Positions 14,701 to 26,100 of a stretch of 64,000 nucleotides of DNA are shown piece after piece. Source of the stretch: Formicarius rufipectus (taxonomy: Eukaryota > Chordata > Aves > Passeriformes > Formicariidae). The stretch covers positions 1 through 64,000 of the forward strand of contig VXAU01000772.1 of assembly GCA_013399695.1 (NCBI GenBank), given 5' to 3'. The notes under the pieces are model-generated. The model was not told the DNA's origin. It worked only from the letters and a program-made list of their open reading frames with translations, and ran no database searches. The stretch's first letter is position 1; every line of letters starts with the position of its first letter. Made by a program: the position numbers and the translations under genes.

Positions 14701-14705
14701 AATAG
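14701..14705 (+). repeat. 5-bp target site duplication AATAG (left)
   Basis: It abuts the 5' end of the LTR at 14706-15711. The same five bases follow its 3' CA at 15712-15716. Confidence 0.7.
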
Positions 14706-15711
14706 TTTCGTAGCTTTCTGTGACTGGATTTTAGTAGAAGGGGAGGCTTCCAGGATGGTTCATGTTAGAAGATGCCAGAAACTTCCCCTGTCCTGTGGAG
14801 CCAATGACAGCCAGGAGGGACTTCCTGATGGTGGCCAAAGTTGAGACAATTAAGAATCATAGTCATACCTCTGTGATAATGTATTTAAGAATTTAGGAGT
14901 GCGGCACAGTTGGAAATTCCAGCCCTGAGATAACAATGCAGAAACAAGGTTGGAGCAGGATGAGGAGAAGCAGGAACCCCAGGCTGGAGCAGGGGGTGGG
15001 AGGGACTCAAAGCTGTGCCCCCTCTGCAGCCCGTGGAGAAGCATTGGGGTGCACAGACCCCCCTGCAGCCCCTGGAGAAGCAGGTGGATGCCTGAAGGAG
15101 CTGTTGCCCTGTGGGAGGCCCAGGATGGAGCGAGATCCTGGAAGAGACTCATGGCCATGACTCCTGGAGAAGGAGACCCACCTGGAGCAGGTTTGTCCCC
15201 CCAGTAGAAGTGTTGCCTGGAAGGTGGACTCATGTTGGAGAGTCTCTCAGGGACTGTCCCCCGTGGGAGGGACCCCAGGGGAGCAGGGGAAGGACTCAGA
15301 GCTGTGGCCCCCCTGCAGCCCGTGGGCAGGACCGTGGGGGGAGCAGGTTGTCCCCCTGCAGCCCACGGAGCCCATCGGGGGGCAGAGACCCGACTGCCCC
15401 CCATGGAGTGACCCCCAGGACAAGAGCAATGGCAGCAACAACACCCACCTGCAAAACCCCCATTCCCTGCTCCCTGGAATTGCTGGGAAAGGGAGGAGTG
15501 GGAGGACAAAAGTGTTTGTAAGACTGATTTATTTCTTACTTTTTAGTTTTAGTTCTTATCTTGTTAGTAATAAATTTAAGTATTTTAGCCACTCTGAGTT
15601 TGCTTTGCCATTATCTCTCAGCTGTTTTTTTGCCTTTTCTCCTTTTCCTTTCCCTCTGGGAAAGGGGGCGGGGCTTGAGGTTTGGGTGGACACAGGGTGA
15701 AAACTGCCACA
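14706..15711 (+). mobile_element. solo LTR, family 2, plus orientation
   Basis: The segment begins tttcgtagctttctgtg, a mutated form of the TGTCATAGGTTTCTGT start seen in the inverted copy at 44815-45792, and ends aactgccaca. It is flanked by perfect AATAG duplications, so a single LTR inserted here or was left by recombination of a provirus. The 5-bp duplication fits ERVL-like or class III elements. A poly(A) signal AATAAA is at 15569-15574. The interior is GC-rich with imperfect repeats of the type cccctgcagcccgtggag. Open frames of up to 219 codons inside it are incidental. Confidence 0.8.
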
Positions 15712-15716
15712 AATAG
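15712..15716 (+). repeat. 5-bp target site duplication AATAG (right)
   Basis: Identical to 14701-14705 and directly follows the LTR terminus. Confidence 0.7.
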
Positions 15717-16270
15717 GATCATTTGACTGCAAGTTCAGTCTTTATTCCATTTTTCTATCACTGCTTCCTGTATCTTATTTTGGTACCTCTGAAGTTTGTT
15801 TTTCATTCATCTTTCCTTCAGTTATAAAGGAAAGAAAATATTCTTAGTCAAATTACATTGAAAAATGCAACTGGATTTATATGGTTTAAGAAGAGTCTGA
15901 TACTAGTTTTCTCCTACAGCTCACCCTGGTCAGGCACAGGTGGCTGATCCCCTTTCCTTCACCTAGCCTTGATGGTTTGGTCATGGTATTACCTGCTGTT
16001 TGTAAACAAACAACTAACATGTTAGAAACAAACCTCAGAACGATGGACTGAGTTTTTGCCAGTTTATTTTCCTTTTAATTTATCTACAGTTGCTCATAAA
16101 TTGCTCTATTTCACTGCCCAACAAATAATCCACAATCTATGGGGATTGGGGAAATAAAGCACCCAAAACATAAGAATCCCCTTGGAAAAGATGACAAGTA
16201 AGCAACTTTGCAGTAACTGCTTCTTTGTGTTTTGGAAAGAGGTTTTATAACAGTATTGTAATTTCTTCTA

Positions 16271-16346
16271 TTTGTGCTATTCAATATGTCAAGTAGCATA
16301 TGTCAATAATTTGTGCTATTCAATATGTCACATAAGCATATGAATT
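16271..16346 (+). repeat. two-copy tandem duplication, period 39 bp
   Basis: The 21 bases at 16271-16291 recur exactly at 16310-16330. Each is followed by a related agcatatg segment, giving a head-to-tail duplication with a 39-base period. Confidence 0.7.
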
Positions 16347-16705
16347 TGAGATGATGATTAAGAACCTTTTTAAATTGAAAAGTGCCATTTTTCAAAAAAA
16401 AAGAACAATTCAGTGTTAAATAAAAAAGTATAGACTGAACCAAAGCCTCATAATTTTAATAATGTGGAAAGGAATTAACTTTCCATTGAACCTTTGAAAG
16501 ATGACTCTGAAGTTTTCATATAGTGAAGAATGTATTGTTACAAGAAGCTTTTTTCTATTTCTCTTTTTTAAAAAAAGCTTTTTTTTTTCTTATCTCTGTA
16601 AAGAAGAAAGGAAAATATTGTTTATATCCAGAAGGTATTATCTACAGTTTAAAGTTTTGATAACCCACAAGGTTACCCTATGCAGAAATTTTTATTATTT
16701 TTTGC

Positions 16706-16790
16706 CTTTTGTTTGTTAGGGGTTTTTTTTGTTTTGATTTGTTGGAGGGGGTTTGTTGTTTTTTTGGTTTTTTTGGTTTTTTTTTTTTAG
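16706..16790 (+). repeat. T/G-rich low-complexity tract
   Basis: Runs of T with interspersed GG and GTTTG, ending in a T13 run before agcacaac. Confidence 0.7.
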
Positions 16791-17729
16791 CACAACTATT
16801 GTCCAAAACTCTCTCCGATGCATCTTCACCATTTTAAGCCCAGTATCTGCAGTAGGGCCTCTCCATGTACTCTCTTGCTTTTCATGAATTCATTTCACCC
16901 TTACTAAATCAGGCACCATTACCATGCGTTCTCTAATGACTGCATTTACATTTCTTTGTTCCCATCAATGGAAATTAGTTTTCAGCTAGTGTTAACATGT
17001 AAATTTGGGACTATCTTCATTAGATTTTTTTTTTTTCCTGTCCTCAGGTTACCCAACAAAGCAGGTATTTTCGTGGCTAATTGTTTAACGCCTTTGTGTT
17101 CAGCAGAGATTCAGGGCCTCTCTAAGCAACCAGCTCATTCTCTTTATTTATTACAAACTTGTTTTGGTCAATCAGAATTGTTAAAATTCATGTGATCATA
17201 CTGCATGTGATACTGTGTTTATTAAATTTTACTGATTGTTTTTATATGCTTTCAGTAAGGCTGCTAATATAGACTTCTCTGCTCTGGTTGTGTGTAATAT
17301 TTACGTCCACAGCCCACTTGATCCCAGTGTCCATTGTGGGCCATCAGTGCATCCTCTGTGGGACAGGATGTGCTCACAGGTGTGTGGGAGGTCCCAGGTG
17401 AGCTCACAGGGCTCCTTTGGCAGCAGCACAGGGCAAGATACTGCAGAGCCAATGGTGTGGTGGGAGAGCTTTTGAGAAAGTTCAGGCAGCTGGAAGCACA
17501 TGCTATCTGGAAATGAAGGCCATCAGAAAGGATAAAAACAAAACAATCCTGCACAATCAAATACCAGGAATTAGTTCAATAGAACAACTAACACAGTAAG
17601 ATCTCACCAACTTCCCTTAAGAGAAGTGAGTGCCTTCCCTCCTCTGCTAACACAGACAACAGCCCTCAGGCAGGCCTTAAGTCAAATAGATAAGCCATGC
17701 CTAAGCACCAAGAGGTGCTGGTTCCGTGC

Positions 17730-18620
17730 TGTCCTAGTTTAGAGGAAATTAGGAAATTTGTTGGACTTAGAACCAAAGAAGGAGACAAACCTCCTTTAAA
17801 TTCAAACAAAATTTAATTAAGATATGATAATGAAAAAGGATGACAGTTCTTAACTACCATATATATATTTATATCTATATATATCTATTCAAGAGAAACA
17901 TAGCAACCAGAACTAAATGACCAATTTCTGGGATAATCCCCCCTTGAACTCCCCACAGTCTCTGCTCCCATTGGGCACAGCAATATTATGGACAGCAGGT
18001 GACAATGCTGCTCTTCAGCCGATGCTGAGCTGCCCCCCCGGGGGTGGGTGGAGAAGGTTCGGTGTGGGGTTGGTTGGGAGAAACCACACAGAGATGGAAA
18101 AGGGCTGCGATCCTTTTCCATGGGCAAAAACTCTCTTTTAGTCCGTGGCTGGAGGAGGGATGGTGCTCTGAGTTGGAGCTGCCAATGCTGTGGGGGCTCC
18201 TCATGCCCAGGCCAGCAGCCACTGGCCCTGTCAGGAAGCCTGCCGCAAAAGCCCTGGCTAGCAAGTCTCTCTCTCTCTCTGTCTCTCTCTCTGGTAAGCA
18301 CTGGGAACTCCGAAAATCCAGGGATTGGAAAACGGGAGGAAAAGGAAAGGAGATCAAATCCGTAGGGCAAAGATTCCCCGAGTAGCATCTCTCTCCCTCT
18401 CTCCCCAGCAGTCCTCCTCCTCCCACCCCAGCAAGCCAAAAATCCAAGTGCCCCTTCCCGTTCACCACACCCATCCCAGTGATGAAATGTTGCTACGTAA
18501 CCCCCCTTCACTCAGGATCTACTCCTTTGATATCTGCAGTGGGGAAAGATAAGGGCCATTAGCTCCTTGTTCATTGGTAGGGGAAAGGAAAATTCTGCCT
18601 GATCCTAGAAAACTATAACA
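17730..18620 (+). mobile_element. solo ERVL-like LTR, family 1, plus orientation
   Basis: The segment starts TGTCCTAGTTT and ends AAACTATAACA, giving an imperfect terminal inverted repeat. The first 250 bases align with the LTR at 38750 (shared gagacaaa.ctccttta, taattaa.atatgata and ccagaactaaa blocks). The flanks are cgtgc (17725-17729) and catgc (18621-18625), which differ only by a CpG-to-CpA change. That supports a decayed 5-bp target duplication. It contains a (TA)n stretch near 17860 and a (TC)n stretch near 18262-18292. Confidence 0.72.
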
Positions 18621-18698
18621 CATGCTCACCCGACAAGGGAGAGAAGAGAAAAGAGAGCGAGAGGAACCTCCCTCTCTGTCTTTATACACCTGATTACA

Positions 18699-18707
18699 TA
18701 AGGGAAT
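18699..18707 (+). repeat. candidate target site duplication of the LINE (left)
   Basis: taagggaat here recurs at 19932-19940. Part of it overlaps LINE coding sequence at the inverted end, so microhomology at the junction is an alternative. Confidence 0.45.
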
Positions 18708-19085
18708 TCCATCAATTCCAGGTGCCTTGACAGTTTTCACCTGCTCTGTGGCCTTAAGAGTTTCTCCCATGGTAGGGGCTATATCCAATTCGTTTTTCAC
18801 CAATTGTTGTGTAATATGCAGAATTGCTGAGTCTTGGACTACACGGTTGGCACTGAAGAGAGTCTGAAAATGTTCAGACCATTGATTCAGGATAGAGGTT
18901 TTATCTGTGAAAAGCATTTGGCCATCTGGGCTGAGTAGGGGGCTTTGAACCTGGTGTGTTGGTCCATACATAGCTTTCAGACCCTCATAGAATCCTCTGC
19001 AGTCACCCAAATGTGCACATAGTTGAGTCTTTTCTGCTAGGTTGATCCACCACTTGTTCTGGATGTCTCAAAGTTTCTGTTAGAG
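18702..19085 (-). pseudogene. inverted N-terminal RT segment of the RTE LINE
   Basis: The minus-strand frame is open from about 19067 down to 18702. It reads DIQNKWWINLAEKTQLCAHL, then GDCRGFYEGLKAMYGP and LFTDKTSILNQWSEHFQTLF, and ends KAPGIDGIP, the conserved start of the RT finger/palm region. Upstream, near 19070-19085, stops interrupt the frame (a TGA that fits a decayed CGA). Homology stops at 18702, where the reading continues into unrelated host sequence. Confidence 0.75.
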
Positions 19086-19094
19086 CTTGCTGCA

Positions 19095-19879
19095 TGCAAG
19101 ACAAAAGGCTGCTTAAGTCAGTCCAGCAGTTCACTTCTTTGGGAAGCATCATGTCCTTGGATGGTAACACTGACAAAGAGATTGACAACAGGTTAGCAAA
19201 GGCATACAGAGCTTCTAGAAAACTCCATAAAAGAGTCTGGTGCAATAAACACCTGAAGGAAAGTACAAAGATCAGTGTCTACAGAGCCACTGTCCTGTCT
19301 ACTCTTCTCTATGGGTCTGAATCTTGGGTCATCTACCGCCACCACCTGCGACTCCTCGAGTGCTTCCACCAGCGCTGCCTCCGTACAATCCTAAACATCC
19401 ATTGGTTCGATTATGTGACTAATGTGTCCGTTCTCTAACAGGCAGAGGTCACCAGTATCGAGGCCATGCTGCTGAGAACGCAGCTGTGCTGGGCAGGGCA
19501 CGTCTTCAGGATGGAGAATCACCCCTTCCTAATGTTGTGCTCTATGGTGAACTCGCCACTGGCTGCCTCAAGAGAGGAGCCCCAAGGAGGAGATACAAGG
19601 ACTGCCTGAAACAACACCTCAGCCTTGCCCATATTGACCACCATCAGTGGTCCACTCTGGCCTCCAATCGGGAGATGATGAAGACACACCATCCATAATG
19701 CTGCTTCCTCCTTTGAAACAGCATGCAGAATCAGTCTGGGGGAGAAAAGACACCACAGAAAGAACCGTGCCTTGACAGTGCCACTTACGGAGACTTTCTG
19801 CTGTGCTGTTTGCAACCAGACTTACCTATCTCGCATTGGCCTTGTCAGCCATCAGTGCGCTTGTAAGAAGCATGGGTAG
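19095..19879 (+). pseudogene. C-terminal RT segment and zinc finger of the RTE LINE
   Basis: Three frames must be joined conceptually: 19094-19535 (with an internal TAA at 19436), then about 19520-19697, then about 19690-19879. The conserved blocks are in the order expected for the thumb and C-terminal domain of RTE-clade polymerases. The last 20 residues have the spacing C-x2-C-x12-H-x3-C. Not functional. Confidence 0.75.
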
Positions 19880-19911
19880 AGCCCTCTCAAATCTTCATTC
19901 ACGAACTGTAG

Positions 19912-19931
19912 CCATCATGATGATGATGATG
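19912..19931 (+). repeat. (ATG)n tail of the RTE LINE
   Basis: The tail reads ccatcatgatgatgatgatg and directly follows the short LINE 3' UTR. It serves in place of a poly(A) tail. Confidence 0.7.
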
Positions 19932-19940
19932 TAAGGGAAT
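19932..19940 (+). repeat. candidate target site duplication of the LINE (right)
   Basis: taagggaat immediately follows the ATG tail and matches 18699-18707. Confidence 0.45.
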
Positions 19941-21555
19941 GATATGGAATACTTCCTTAATTTTGCCCCCAGTTTCTAGGGAAGACCTACACACAAACTA
20001 CCACATTCTACAGCTGGGGAGAGCTAAACTGTAGAGCACAAGGATGTGGCCCCTCCTGTTGCCCCTCAATAGACTTTGCATGCTAAGTCTTCCTTGTCCC
20101 TTATCCAAGTTGTTAGGACACTGCACTACTGTCTTGCTGTAGGCATGGGTGCATGCTTCCCTTCACATGCTGCCCAAGTTTCATGGTCATGCAGGGAACA
20201 GCAAGCTTCTGACTTCCTTTCCTGCCCCTTGGGGTAAGGGAAAGAGGGAATACAGGGGAAAAACATGTAAAATACACTTGGAAACAATCCTACATTGCCT
20301 GGGAAAGGAGACTTATGGCACCTGAAGAACATATCCAATGTCACCTTAAAATCAACAAAAGACAAAAGTGTGAATGGTTGTCACTTTCTTTTTGTTAAAT
20401 TTTTTCCTTGCTTTTCCCTAGACCCTGCCTGATGGCAGGGTGTTTCTGAGAGGTAGAATTTAAACCAGTTTGACTCTATCGGCCTTACCATTTTTGTGGC
20501 AGAAGTTTTCTTAACCTAGGAAACAGGTTCCCCATGGCTGAGTTTATTCTCATAGAAGTAGAAGGAAATAGAAAGACAGCAGCCCCATTCTGGGTAAGGC
20601 TGGGCAGCAGACAGTCCCCACTCAGGAAGAAAGCCCCAGCTTTGACTCGACTTCCAAGTCCTCCTGTGTGCAGTGCTTTAGTACCTGCTCTTCAAGTGCT
20701 TCCCAAGTTCAGATGCTCTCCACATGAAGTTTTGAGATGATATTAGTGGGAATTTTTTGAAAATCGTCATTCCAACCTTTCTAGTGAGGTGGGGGTTATT
20801 TGCAAACTCACCTTTCAACAGCTGCTTGCATGAAAGAACTTGTCCCAAAAGCATATTTTCTGCAGCATCCCCATGGAAAAGCAGCAAACCACCAAACAAG
20901 CTCTTGGTGGTTTTCCACCTGTTTTGACAAGTTGTTTGCCTTACAAATACTGCTAACAGATAGGTGGGGATGTGCAAGGAAGATTGAAAAGGAAGTGCTG
21001 TCCTGGGTAAAGTCCAGTGAACTGGAAGGACACACTGCAGTTTCCTCCTGTAGGAGTGGCCCCAGTAAAACTAGTTCTGATGATGAGAGGACTTTATATA
21101 CTGCCTGTAGAAACGTCTGAAGTCAAATTTGACATTGCATATTTCATGTTCAAACCATTGTACCTGGTCTTAGTTGTGTGCCAGAAACACATTTGGGAGG
21201 TACCTCTGGCCCCTCAAAATTCCTGCACTTCCTTTTTTTGGAGTATAATGTCCTTTTTGCATCCCTGTGTACAACTGTGAAACTAATCAAAGGAGTAGAG
21301 AGGCAGAGAAAAGTATTCATACATTACATTTTGCAGAGATCATTGCAAGGATTAGACAAGAAATTTTAAACATCTATTTTGTATAAATTATATTTATTAT
21401 TATTAGCTGTTTTAATGTCAGAATTTTATACACTGTTGGGTTTTCATGCAGTTTCTCTCAGCATGTGGTGCAGTTGCAGGTTCACACAAGCAGAACAATC
21501 CTGCTAAGCTTGACTGTTTGCATAATGAATTCGATGTTGCTGATTCAGTAGTGAA
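19941..21555. other. intronic DNA of KCNIP1, no gene seen
   Basis: No recognised exon or element. Confidence 0.55.
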
Positions 21556-21632
21556 AATCACAGAATCACAGAATATTCTGAGTTGGAAGGGACCCACAAG
21601 GATCATGGAGTCCAACTCAAACTAGACCTGAA
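21556..21632 (-). mobile_element. CR1 LINE 3' end, minus orientation
   Basis: cacagaatcacagaatattc at the left is the reverse complement of the CR1 terminal (ATTCTGTG)n repeat. It is followed by gagttggaagggaccca and atcatggagtccaactc, the reverse complement of the conserved CR1 3' UTR. Only the last 75 or so bases are recognisable. Confidence 0.8.
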
Positions 21633-23089
21633 GGAGTCAAAAAATCCGTTTAGGAAAAGAGAGTGGATAAGAAACCACCAGTCTTTTTTGTTTATTTCCC
21701 AGAGAGAGGTCATTTGGAGTGGAAAATGCTCTCTCCATCCAGGCAGTAATATTAATAATTATTTTTATTTCTAGTAATAAAAGAGGGCTCAGTTGTAATT
21801 AAATGTGTTTAGTAATTCATAAATCATTAGGTATCTTTGTGCCATTTTTTCACTGATGTTTGCCATGAGCAGCTTTTCCTTACCCCTTGTTTGGGATCCC
21901 AGCTGCCCGTGTGTGAGCTGCCCCTCTCCGCTCGCCCCCGGCTCCAGGAGCGTGCGGGGTTTGCCAGACAGGATCGCTTGAAGGCTGGCACAGTGCTGTG
22001 GCCTGGGGCAGCACATGGAATGAACAGAAATGTGCTGCCCCACAGCGGAGCTGTGCCTGGCAGCTGTCTTTGTCCAGGGATCGGGAAGCTCAGACCTCCA
22101 GGGACCTCCCAAAAGCAGCAAGTCCCACGGGTGTGGTGGGCACCGGCGGGAGCGGCACTGAGGCCGGTGTGCAAGGCTGCAGCAGGGAGGCAGCTCTCCC
22201 CCACCTCCCACTCCTGAACCTTCTGTCCTAATGAGCATTTGTGGACTCCGGCTTTGAGCTATTCCTCTTCCTGAAATTTCCAAATATTTGCAATTGATTT
22301 CCCACAAGGAAAATCTATTTCCTGTGAGACCTGCCCAAGCACATATTCTGTCTTGAGATTAATTTCAAATATGTCATGGATAAACTAAAGTTAATTTTTT
22401 TTTAAGGTCCTTGCTCCTAAAATATATTGCCTTTTTTTTTTTTTAATAAAAACAAGATGCTGTCTAATAGTTCTTGCACATAATTTAATCCCCTTCAGCT
22501 GTATTTGTAAAATTACCCATTTCATCTAAGGCCTGTCAGTTTTACAATTAACACTGGGCATGTTAGCTGTATTTTACATCTTGATTTTTGTCTTTAACAA
22601 AAAGTGAATTTATTATAAGCAACTTGTTTTCAAAATCATCCCATGAGCCATGCAGCCGGGTGCTCCATGGTTTCACCTTGCAGCCTTTGGAAGCAGGGGA
22701 CAGGGTCATTTGCATTTTTATTAAAACATCATTTACACCCTCCCTTTAAACTGTGGTTTAGGCTTCAGGTGGTCCTCGGCCAGCCCTGGGGCTGCATGAG
22801 GCATCACTATTGTCTAGTTTCTAAGCATGTGGGTTGGAAATGCTGTGGAATTGCAGGTGGCCCATCTGAGAAAGGAGTTTGGTGCTACTTTTGTTCCCCA
22901 AGGGAATCTGGCCCAGTAAAACCTGCCCTGTGCAAGGTGCTGCTGGTGCAGGGGCTGCTGGCAGCACAAGGAAGGATGGGCAGGTTCATAAATGTGGCCC
23001 TGGGGCTGTTCAAACCCAGAGCCAGAGCAGCAGCTGGTAAATAACACACAATTGGTTCCTGTGCACAAAGACATTCTGCTCTGGTGAAA
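21633..23089. other. intronic DNA of KCNIP1, no gene seen
   Basis: Contains a GC-richer block (about 21890-22210) with no recognised identity. Part of 22640-23089 may be a diverged upstream continuation of the CR1 that ends at 23171. Confidence 0.5.
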
Positions 23090-23171
23090 GGTGTCCCTGC
23101 CCAAGGCAAGGGGTTGGAACTGAATGATCTTTAAAGTCCCTTCCAAGCCAAACCATTCTGGGATTCTGTGA
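23090..23171 (+). mobile_element. CR1 LINE 3' end, plus orientation
   Basis: ggtgtccctgcccaaggcaa, then ggttggaactgaatgatctt, then cccttccaagccaaacc and attctgggattctgtga are the standard CR1 3' UTR and terminal octamer repeat. The 5' limit is unclear. Confidence 0.82.
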
Positions 23172-26100
23172 CATGCAGGATCTTTTACAGGCTGTATAAG
23201 TATGGAAGTTTTCAAAATATAAAGATAACAAGGGGTAAAATTGGAACAAGTATGAAAGGATGAATAAAACCAAATCTCATTAAGTAATTTCTAAAGTGTT
23301 TTCTGTGAAAATATTGGTCTGCCTTAATGAAAATTCACCCTCTGCTCTTGAGCTGGCAGAAGAAAAATGAAATAGAGTATCTTTCTTTAGCAGCAATCTG
23401 GAAAATATGTGTGTACATACAACCATGTCAGGATTATTTTTCTTTGTAAAGTGAAGTCACTGTTTGTCTTTTATAAAAAGAATGTGCTTATGCTATGGGC
23501 TAAGAAAATAGAGATGCTATTTTGCACACAACTCACAAAATTAAGTAATTATTATAACCTGGGCCTACTTAGCAGTAGGATTACCACAGGTGATTCTATC
23601 AGATACAGATGTCATACCCTGCTGTTAAAGCAGGCACAAAAATAGGGCCAGAGACAAATCCTGACTCAGAAAGTGTCACCTCGCAGTTTTTAAACTCATT
23701 GTAAGGAAACAGCTAAGAGAATGTGCTGTACTGCTAATTGATACTCAGCCTAGGACACAACTCACTGCAGTGATCTGGTGTGAAAGGGATCCACCCAGGG
23801 ATGATTTCAGCAAGTCCTGAAGCTAAAAACAAGCCAAGAAAAAGAGTAAATTACCATTGATCAGTACCTGCAAGCAGGAGAAATCTTCTGCATTAATAAA
23901 TGCATCCACCTAATTAGTGAGTGCAGATAGCCCAACTGAGAAAAAAAAATCATAGTTTGAGACACATAATAGTGAATTTTTACTTATTTGCTAAGGTACA
24001 AGGGATGCACAGGTGTTACTGAGCTGGGCAGGGGACCACAGGCACCCCTTGCAGTGGCTGCAGTCAGTCTCAAGATCGGTTCATGCAAATTGAAGTAGAA
24101 GAAAATTAACTTTAAACCAGCAGCATGGTTGTTTCCCATGCCCTAATCTCTCTGGGTGTTCAGCAAACTGTAAACAAGGCAAAACTGAGGAAGAATGATA
24201 TTAGATAAAATATCTTAATGTCATTCCTATCAAAAGTTTAAATTTATATGTGTTTGTGTATATGCACTTTTTCTTCCACTTACCACTCTAAAGTGAGCTT
24301 CAGTTTAATAAAACCATAAGTGGTTATAAATGCAAGGGCTCATATTTCATACAGTGACATCTCAGAAGAGCTGGAGGGACTAAACCAGCGTGATAATGAA
24401 AATATAAATAAAAGGAAATGCATTATCTATGATAAAAGGTGAGGATAGAGGAGGAAGTGATTATCTCCTGTTCTGCCACTGAGTTTGTTGTGGTTAATTT
24501 ATAGGGTGTAAGGGAATGGAAGAAGAAGATTGAAAAGAGCTGACTTAGGAGCAAGCTCCAAAAGGAAACAAATGACAAAAAAAATCTTTGTGGAGGTTAA
24601 GGGCTACTGAGTTAGAAGTGACCTGTTTGCACAGAAGACCAGATTGTGTCCTCAGATCTCTGGCGCCAGGTCCCCTCTGCACTGTGCCCACTGCAAACTT
24701 TGGCCAGGAAGGGTGAACAGGGATGTTGTTGAAGGAAAACCTTTGAATATGGGATGACAACTGAGAAAAGCTGAAATATGATGAACACACAGGATGGGAT
24801 GCCTGATCTGTGAGGCCTATTAATGTGAAGTTGTTTACTCCTAAAATAAGTATTATTATGAAACATCATGGAAAATAGTTTTGTTGGCAAGTGATAGACA
24901 AAATGACCTGGCAAGTCTTGTATTTATTTTCTGTGGTGAGATTCCAAGAAATTCCCAGGACTGCTCTGCTGCATTACAGCCTCTTCAACTGAAGGAACAG
25001 CTCTCTACCATTTTTGAGTTTGTTTGCTGGGAAATGGTTGATCTGGTGATGTTTGGAGTGCCCCCTTGGCCAGTTCCAAATTTTCACAAGTTCTTTTGCT
25101 AAATTTTTGAATACTTCCCTTGGGAGAGGAAGTGGAAGCAGATGAAAGGATTAACCCACAGGTAACTATCAGATCCCCTTCAGAGGCAGAGTTTAACACA
25201 GGTTTTGGAATAGGAAACAGAAGGAAAAAGTAAGGGGTCCCTTTGAAAGAGATACATTTTTCATGATTTTCTTTCTGCAGTTTGTTATGAGAAAAGAGAT
25301 ACATTTCTCAGCATGGAAAATAGAATCAAATCTACAACAATAATCTGGCTTATTTTTAACATAGAAATACCTGCCCTGTGGGACCCAAGCTTGTTAGAAA
25401 AGCCCATGCTTGCAGGAGAAGCTGAAGGAGATGAGTTACACTCCTTTGAAGTAATGATTCACTGAATGAGGTCAGTACAGCCAAAAGAAAAATGTCATTA
25501 TTAAAATACAATGTTTACCAAGTAATATTTTATTCAAGTATATTTGGGGGAAAAAAAGTAATTCCAAGATCCTAATTCTGGGTCTGCTCATATAAATGGC
25601 ACTAGGATGAGTTTTGAGCTGTAGTTGTGCGGATTTTGTTTAATACTATCATGGAACTGGAGAGTAAGTTTTCCTGAGTGAGACCTTTTTCTTTAATTAC
25701 TTGTATTTTAGAATATTAACCCTAATTCCAGTAAGTGTTTGGGAAACCTGATTGCTTAAGAAGGAAGTGAGAAAATATATGGCAAATAAAATACCCATAA
25801 AAAAACTGGTCATAGAAAAACGTCTTTGCAAAGAATGTGACTTTTCTCTGCTGGATTTTTCCTGTCTCTGTAGAAACCATATGAACTTCCACAGTGTTGG
25901 TGCATTGAAAAAAAAAAAAAAAAAGTGTGAGAATATTCCAACAGGTTGGTTTCCCTTGTCAGCCTCTCCAGACACAAGGCCCCATAGATATTTCTTTTTT
26001 ATCTTCTTTCTGTTAAATTATATTATAGGATATAAAGATCAGTTAGTCAGTATTTTACACTTATAGTTTACATGACTGAAGTTGTAAAGAACTTTAGGGA

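Larger units (their letters stand above)
15717..17729. other. intronic DNA with tandem duplication and T-rich tract
   Basis: Includes a two-copy 39-bp tandem duplication (16271-16346) and a long T/G-rich tract (about 16706-16790). No gene seen. The last five bases, cgtgc (17725-17729), are the left target duplication of the next LTR. Confidence 0.55.
18702..19931 (+). mobile_element. RTE-type LINE fragment with inverted 5' part (twin-primed), AviRTE-like
   Basis: Two coding remnants of one reverse transcriptase lie head to head. Minus strand 19085 to 18702 encodes the N-terminal RT region, from IQNKWWINLAEKTQL through GFYEGLKAMYG to KAPGIDGIP. Plus strand 19095-19879 encodes the C-terminal part: LLYGSESWVIYRHHLRLLE, HQRCLRTILNIHW, WAGHVFRM, RGAPRRRYKDCLK and a final zinc-finger-like FCCAVCNQTYLSRIGLVSH. 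The central RT core with the YxDD box is missing. A stop codon at 19436-19438 and at least two frameshifts in the plus part make it dead. After the stop at 19877-19879 there is a 3' UTR of about 35 bases and then an ATG microsatellite (to 19931), typical of RTE elements. Candidate 9-bp target duplications taagggaat lie at 18699-18707 and 19932-19940. The AviRTE name is my inference. Confidence 0.8.

Noticed and set aside
14850..15521. Long overlapping open frames (up to 219 codons) on both strands
   Set aside because: They lie inside a solo LTR with target duplications, are proline/glycine-rich from GC-rich repeats, and recur in the inverted copy at 44848-45608.
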